A program made the position numbers and the translations under genes. Below the pieces are notes generated by a model. The model was not told the origin of the DNA. It saw nothing but the letters and a program-made list of their open reading frames with translations, and did not search any database. From positions 25,335,320-25,399,319 of the forward strand of contig NC_061798.1 of the NCBI RefSeq assembly GCF_021462225.1: a stretch of DNA of 64,000 nt. The letters are read 5' to 3'. The DNA is from Girardinichthys multiradiatus (Eukaryota; Chordata; Actinopteri; Cyprinodontiformes; Goodeidae). Of the stretch, positions 58,275-64,000 are shown piece after piece. Positions within the stretch are counted from its first letter, which is position 1. Each line of letters starts with the position of its first letter.

Positions 58275-60689
58275 GTTTATTATAAAGACAAGCTATTCAC
58301 GCTTCATTATGTTTTGTGGAAAACATTAATAATACATATTGACAGCTGCAGTGTGTGTTTTCTGTGTAAACTATATTTACCATAAAATGTATTTTATTTC
58401 AACACGTTTACCATTATATCAGGAGATGTTAAGATTTTAACTATAGATACTGTTGGTTTTCTGAAATGGAGTACTTTTGGGAAGGTAAAATATGTGGCAA
58501 AACTCTATTAAAGTTTGAATCAATTTGGAAGCTACAATTCACAATCTTGTCTGTCTCCACTGAGATTTAGAAAGGTTAGAAGGTTTAGCTATTTTGTTGG
58601 CACAGTATAAATGGACTTTTATAGCCTCCATGTGTGCCTCCATGTGAGCCTCCAACATTTCCTCAGTGCAACTGTTTAGGACAGATGTAAATTTGATTTA
58701 CCTGTTGCTGAACCGAACAAGCAGGACCTTCAGCTGCCGCAGAGAGACTACTTGATGTCAATTTATCTAGTTGAGATTATGGATTTACAAATTAAAAGAG
58801 TTTGCACAGCACTATATAGTTACACAGCAGTAACCGTATCAACAGTAGCACTATTAGACAACTTTACTTTTATTTTAATTTAGCTAGCCAAAGAAAACCC
58901 TAAACATAAAACAAGAGCAGATCTGCAACATGAACTACATCCAATTAGTACAATTAACCTGACACGAGGGAGACGTTCTTACCAAACAACATTTAGAGCA
59001 ACTTTGTTCTTCAGCAACAATAAAGACATGGTGCAGTAATATTTCTGCAACTATTTTTTGAAGAACATTTAAAAGAGGGCAAAATATGTTTCATTCAAAG
59101 CTATGTTAACAAACTCTGTTAGCACTGAGAAATGTGACAGTAAGACTACTTTGCAAAACAAATTTAAGATAAAAACAGACAAGAAGGTAAAAAGCTTTAT
59201 TTTGAGCATCGTATCCCTTCCAATCATTTACAATAGGGATACAGTGTTTCCTTTTTGTTCCTTTTGTTTTGCTAACTTATTTCTATCTAAAAGTAATAAA
59301 TAAAAGAAAATTATATGACAGAAAAACTAAGCAGAGACTCTGTTTACACTTAACAAGTCAACATGAATTAAAAATTAAAATAATAAAACATTTGGCTTTT
59401 AGGCAACATGAGGATGCAAACTATAAATAATATTGGGCCTGATATGGAATTAAAAGACATTTTTAAAAAACAAAAACTAATAGTTTATTTTCCATCTGGT
59501 ACGGACTCTCTTTAGCCTGTTTATAGAGGATACACAGTGTAATAACCACTCAGCAAAACTTATATAATGCTTTTTTTAGAATCCGTTTACAGTTGCTCCA
59601 GGTGGAAAACCCAAACAGTGAAACAAAAGTCACAGAGCGTATGCTAAGCTTCAGAACATCCCTGCTAACTTTATTTAGCTAAACTGTAACTTATAGAACT
59701 TGTTAGAGAGGTGAGCAATCCCTCTCACACACTGCAAATTAATTTAAACACAAACAAATTAATTTAAACAGTTCTTTACCTTCTTACATTGGTTCAGCTG
59801 GTTGTGGCTCATTAGGTAGGTAGGCTCAATTTTTCTTTTTGGAGAATATGATTGACAGCGGTGGGAGGTCCATCATAATATGGATCAACAGGGCAGAGGG
59901 GGTGGTCAGTTGTTTATATTTTCAGATTTTTTTTTTTTCAATACAGAGCATAAGAAAAGGGCACCTGCCAGAGCTGCAAATTGATGCTAATATTTAAAGC
60001 ACTTCGGAGTGTGTCAAAAAGCATGAGATCAAGAATTAAAAAAACAATGAAAGACCGCAATCCCCCAGACATTTATCAACCTAATGCAGACTATCAGGTA
60101 GGCTAAATGCATTAATACGTAGCCTAAGATAAATGTTAATTTGGTGTGGATAGATTCCGTGTAGCCTTAAATGTTTGTTTCACCTAATTCAAACAATGTC
60201 ATACAATATCAGTAAAGATTAGATGAAGTATAATTGCCAGTAATTGTAACACAACCTTGAGTTTGGTTCATATATCCCTAGCCAGTTTTCAGAATGTAAG
60301 CATAAACTTCAGTATTGGATCAGGCTGTTCCTAATCTGGCTGAGATTGTCAAATACAATCTAATAATGAACTATATTTGACAATCCATACTTAGATTGAC
60401 TGAAATGTATAAACCCATATGGTGATATGAATAATTACAGTGTAGCGCATGAATACATTACACGAAACTGTGAATACTGTTATATATTTAATTGGCTACA
60501 TACACCAATACCTAAAGGTGACAGTTTAGCCCACAGAATGCAGTTGTGCTTGAACTTTTGGTGTTCTGTAAGCTGATAATAGTTTGTTTGGAGGTAATAA
60601 GAAACTTGCTCTACTTCTTGGTCTTTAAGTGGTTTAATATTGGTTCATTGCACAATATAGGTTAGCTCCTATATATTACATGCCCACTT
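58275..60689. other. Unannotated AT-rich DNA
   Basis: About 2.4 kb without recognised genes. It may include the 5' part of the hAT element whose end is at 61746, but no transposase motif was found. Confidence 0.4.
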
Positions 60690-60965
60690 CTTCCATACAG
60701 GGTCACAGGGGATGTGGTGCCTATCTCCAGCAGTCTGCAGGCAAGAGGGTGCAACCTCGACAGGTTGCCCTTTCATCGCAAGGCAACACAGGACAAGCAA
60801 CCATGCAAATACAGTCATGTTTTTGTACTGTGGGAGGAAGCCAGAGTACCCAGAGAGAACCCACGCAGGCACAAGGAGAACATGCAAACTCCATGCAGAA
60901 AGACCTCAAGCCAGGAGTCGAACCCAGGACCTTCTTGTTGCAAGGCAGCAGTGTTAACAACCATT
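60690..60965 (-). repeat. tRNA-derived SINE (Mermaid-like), minus strand
   Basis: On the minus strand the head reads GTTAACACTGCTGCCTTGCA (A-box region) and the B box GGGTTCGACTCC lies at 60914-60925. The body follows with 'TTTCTGCATGGAGTTTGCAT', 'GGGTTCTCTCTGGGTACTC', 'TTCCTCCCACAGTAC' and 'GGTTGCACCCTCTTGCC'. This is the structure of teleost tRNA-derived SINEs of the Mermaid/V-SINE kind. Long open frames on both strands through it (99, 81 and 79 codons) are artefacts. It stands directly upstream of a hAT transposase remnant. Confidence 0.8.
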
Positions 60966-61394
60966 ATGAGCCATACTAAGGAGAGGTTTTCTTCCATAAA
61001 AGACGTAATCAGTGCCACTCTGTTGCAAGGAGGCTTGTTACAACAACACAGCAGTAAGTTCCCAGATTCAGCACTGAAAACCACAGTGGAATCATATCCC
61101 TCATTTGACATGGCCAGACTTAAAACGGAATTGTCTCTGATCTACGAGAACGGGGAGCTCCAGAATTAAGGTGACGCACTGGCTTTCTATCGGGTTTTGA
61201 TGGAAAATGACCCACACAGCACATTCACCAAAATTGTAAGTCTTTAAAACATCTATAAAATCACAGCAGTGACAACATCAGAAATGAAGAGCTGCTTCTC
61301 TGCTTTAAAAAGGATAAAAACTTTACTTAGAAACACTATGGCACAAGTTTGGCTCAACGCTCTGGCTATGCTCTCCATGAAGAAAAAGAAATAA
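60966..61394 (+). pseudogene. hAT transposase C-terminal remnant (ZMYM1-like)
   Basis: hAT transposases have an RNase-H-like core and a C-terminal dimerisation region. Here the plus strand reads SSKFPDSALKTTVESYPSFDMARLKTELSLIYENGEL (in pieces: SFDMARLKTELSLIYENGEL at about 61107-61166), then ALAFYRVLMEND, and finally TSEMKSCFSALKRIKTLLRN and LNALAMLSMKKK (61275-61394). The last two are the conserved dimerisation block of fish hAT proteins annotated as ZMYM1-like (family TxxxERxFSxLKRIKTxLR, RLxxLAxLSIE). A stop after the first piece (61167-61169), an A-rich gap and the loss of the upstream core make it inactive. Confidence 0.75.
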
Positions 61395-61746
61395 CATGTG
61401 ACATTCCTGATTTCTACACCTGAGTCACTGAGATATTTGCCACTTTAGAAAGACGTATGAGCAAAATTCTTGTACAAATGACCAATTTTCACCTTATTTA
61501 CTCATTCATTTTGCCTGAATTTGTTTAAGTTTGTGTGTATGTGTATGCAGTTGTGGCTTTTTTTTTGCCAGTTTTAATGTGTATTGTCTGTTGTATTTGT
61601 TTTTTAAGCATATTTGTAAGTCAGTATGGTTATCGTGTGCACTGCCCTTCTAATAAATAAATACAAATACAAACTTCATCTACTCTCTCTGCTTTCTCTG
61701 TGTCTGTCTCAGCCCCACTAAGAAATATTTTCACCAGCCGCCACTG
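61395..61746 (+). mobile_element. hAT element 3' noncoding part and terminus
   Basis: After the transposase stop, AT-rich sequence runs to a terminus whose complement is CAGTGGCGGCTGGTGAAAAT, ending at 61746. CAGTGGCGGCTGG is a terminus I know from teleost hAT elements. The bases that follow (CCTCCAGG, 61747-61754) would be the 8 bp target duplication, but I found no partner and the left end was not located. Confidence 0.6.
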
Positions 61747-61779
61747 CCTCCAGGCCTTGAGCAGCAGGTTAAGTTAATG

Positions 61780-62665
61780 CAAAATAGCTAAATTCTGCTC
61801 TCATCTGACCACAGCACTTTCTCTCGAACCTTCTCTGAACTATTTAGATGTTCACAGGGAAACTTAACAAGGGCCTGTACATGTGTCTGCTATAGCAGGG
61901 GTTGCAAGGTGTCAATTTATTACAACATAGTGTTGTATCATTGGTGTTCTTGATGACTGTGGTTCCAGCTGCATCCAGATCATCAACATGCTTTTTCTAT
62001 TATGTTTATTTCACTTCTCAGTAAATGCTCCAACAACTGTCACCTTCTCAACAAATTTCTAGTAAAGAGGTTTTGAATTCCAGTCGTCAAGAGCAAGTGT
62101 CCTGCATGTTTTAGATGCCCACCTTGTTCACCACACTTAAATCAAATAGAACATCATCACCCGGCTTCTACAGTTACTGCAGAAGCCTGAAGACATAATT
62201 GAGCCATTAATATAGCTGTGTTGGAACAGGGACATCTCTGTTTTAGGTGATGGTCTTGGAACCAATTCCAGCATTGTGCAGATCTACTATCTTGTCCCTA
62301 ATGATCTTTGACAGCTACTTTGTCTGTCCATGGTGGCGGAGAGGTTAGAATTAAAGAAGTTACGTCTTTGGAATGTTGTGCTTTGTTCACATTTCATGCT
62401 AAAATCAGGTGTATCAGTAAATAATAAAATGATTGAACTGATCTCTGAGAGCCAGAATTGTGGTTGTGTTGTAGGGGACCATATGTCTTTTTCACTTAAT
62501 GATATGCAAACCAAATTTGAACTTTTATGGAGTGTATTTGTTTAGATTATTTTTTTTATGTTTTATCTCTACATTGAAATGAAATTCCCATTACATTTGA
62601 GAAAAGGACTTTTGATTGTAAGTGAGCATTTGATAGAAACTAGATAGGGGATCTGTTACTTTACC
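61780..62665 (-). pseudogene. Decayed Tc1-like transposon with nested insertion
   Basis: On the minus strand, LSKIIRDKIVDLHNA (near 62266-62310) is the N-terminal helix-turn-helix segment of a Tc1 family (LSKDVRDKIVDLHKAG), with the start codon region 'CCATGG' close by at 62329. The left part (61780-62074: 'CTCATCTGACCACAGCAC', 'GGGCCTGTACATGTGTC', 'GATGACTGTGGTTCCAGCTGC') covers the DDE region up to the catalytic aspartate neighbourhood. The right part (62450-62665) follows the terminal noncoding end. A MITE-like element interrupts it at about 62075-62262. No clean termini remain. Confidence 0.6.
62075..62262. mobile_element. MITE-like insertion inside the Tc1 remnant
   Basis: 'AATTCCAGTCGTCAAGAGC', 'TGTCCTGCATGTTTTAGATG', 'CACACTTAAATCAAAT' and 'GTGTTGGAACAGGGACATC' follow the order of a short hAT-derived MITE abundant in teleosts. 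The surrounding Tc1 sequence resumes on both sides, so it is nested. Confidence 0.5.
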
Positions 62666-63107
62666 TATTATCATAGAATTACTAAAAATTAGAGAAAACA
62701 TCTACTGATTTTTCTGGAAATAAAAACTCAACAGCTATTTATGTCAGTTCATTTTACAGAATATCTGCAAATTCTGAAAAGTTGAAAAAGATAATAAGAG
62801 GAGTGAAAAATTTTACTTTAAGCTTCATCTCCCCTTGACAGACACTCACATTCAGCTGTAGGAAACAAAGCTCCTGCGCTGCATAACTGAGGGGCAGCCG
62901 TCAATGAAAGATATCAATAATGGCATCATAACTCCTTTTACACCATGAAAATAAATCATTCAAACCTAACAAATCTGAAAAATGAACAATTGAACTTACA
63001 TCAAAAGGTTAAAAGACAAAACATGCATGTCTCCACCATGTCACCAAAATATGTTTTTGCTTTACAACATCTCAAATGTATCATACTGTTTCAGGGTTGT
63101 ATATTTA
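62666..63107. other. Unannotated AT-rich DNA
   Basis: Nothing recognised in about 440 bases. Confidence 0.5.
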
Positions 63108-64000
63108 TTGCTGTACCATACATATAATACCCTTCAGCTTTTTCATCTTTGGTAATGTTACAGCCACCATCTTTAATGTGTTCTAGGGGATTTTTATGTA
63201 CAGTAATTGACCAACAAAAAGTACTGCATAATTGTCAAGTGGAAGGAAAATAATTCATGATTTATTCACAAATAAAAACCTTTGGGAGAAAGAGTGGGCT
63301 GCATTTGTATTCTGTGCTCCTGGATTAAATAGAACCATATTTGCTGCAGTTTAAGTTGCAGGTCTTCTGGTTTATGTCTGCCCTACCTAGCTTTGCACAT
63401 CTACAGACACAGTTTCTCCCATTCTTCTTTGCAAAACACCTCAAGCTCAGTCAGATTGGATGGAGTATATCTGTAAAAAAATAATGTTTAAATCTAGCCA
63501 CAGATCAGAGCTTTGACTGAACAATGGCAAGACATGAGGATACATTCAAACCTTGGGTCTATGGCTGTATGTTTGGGGTTGTTAAGCTGTTGGAAAGGGC
63601 ACCTTTGCCTCATAATCAAGTCTTTTTTGCATTCTTGAACAGATTTGTTTCCAAGATTGACTTGTGTTTAGCCCAATTAATCTTCCGATCCACTCTGTCC
63701 AGCTTTACGGCCCCAGCTAAAGAAAAGCATAACTTGATGTGACTACCACCATGTTTGACCATGCGGATGGCGTGTTCAAGGTGATGAGTAGTGTTAGCTT
63801 TCTGCCAGAAAAAATTTTAGGTTTGTTGTGCCTCCAACGTAGCTTCTGGCTAACTACAAGGGGACCTCTTGACTTTCTTTCAACAATAATTTTCATCTTG
63901 AAACTTTCCTCAAACGCCAGGCTTTTGTGTTTTAAATTTGTCATATCAACAGATTCTCCCATCTTTTTGTGGGGCTGTGGATCTCTGCAGCTCCCCCAGA
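63108..64000 (-). pseudogene. Decayed Tc1-like transposon, runs off the window
   Basis: The left terminal repeat begins near 63108 and shows 'TTTTTATGTACAGTAATTGACC' and 'CATAATTGTCAAGTGGAAGG'. The minus-strand transposase follows from its C-terminal side: 'TTTGCACATCTACAGACAC', 'CATTCTTCTTTGCAAAACACC' and 'CTCAGTCAGATTGGATGGAG', then 'GGCTGTATGTTTGGGGTTG', 'ACCACCATGTTTGACC', 'CAGATTCTCCCATC' and 'TGTGGATCTCTGCAGCTCC' at the very end. The order matches the family also at 6233 and 55410. Frames are broken throughout. The N-terminal domain and right terminus lie beyond the window. Confidence 0.75.

Noticed and set aside
60714..61169. 151-codon plus-strand frame
   Set aside because: Its first half is antisense SINE sequence and its second half hAT transposase, so it is a fortuitous fusion of two repeats and not a gene.

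Overview
The window reads as noncoding nuclear DNA of a ray-finned fish, most likely a percomorph. Base composition is AT-rich, with (GT)n, (AT)n and poly(A) tracts. The recognisable sequence is almost entirely teleost transposable elements: Tc1-like DNA transposons of several families, a Rex3-type reverse transcriptase fragment, L2/Rex1-type LINE fragments, tRNA-derived SINEs, a hAT transposase remnant and short inverted-repeat elements. I recognise no host protein-coding exon, no rRNA or functional tRNA gene, and nothing bacterial. It looks like a gene desert or a large intron. The species cannot be named from this sequence alone.

Layout. 0-10 kb: an LTR-like block, two decayed Tc1 copies, a hAT-like remnant and the first copy of a roughly 440 bp LTR-like repeat. 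10-20 kb: a decayed L2/Rex1-type LINE, the first copy of a GC-rich repeat that recurs at 54 kb, and a LINE fragment split by a second LINE inserted in the opposite direction. 19-32 kb: a complete but decayed Tc1 (19.5-20.6 kb), a Rex3 fragment, a deleted Tc1 with clean ends (27.0-27.8 kb) and a full-length, nearly intact Tc1 (28.1-29.7 kb). 32-41 kb: a large unclassified block (34.8-36.4 kb), an LTR-like block, LINE pieces, a Tc1 whose tail carries telomere-like repeats, and an 888 bp inverted-repeat element with subterminal repeat clusters. 41-55 kb: a SINE, a LINE C-terminus, the second LTR-like copy, a second full-length Tc1 closely matching the one at 28 kb, and an unexplained run of long open frames (52.5-53.4 kb). 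55-64 kb: decayed Tc1 copies, SINEs and a hAT 3' part, with a further Tc1 copy running off the window end.

The parts do not work together as a pathway. They record successive insertions. The two full-length Tc1 copies (28119-29686 and 50892-52499) are the youngest layer. Each has intact long inverted repeats and a TA duplication, but each transposase is broken at a different place, so neither copy is autonomous. Many older Tc1 and LINE copies are decayed almost beyond reading. Family assignments rest on motif recognition and recalled family structure, because no database search was possible. Stretches listed as unannotated may hold conserved noncoding elements that only a cross-species alignment could reveal.
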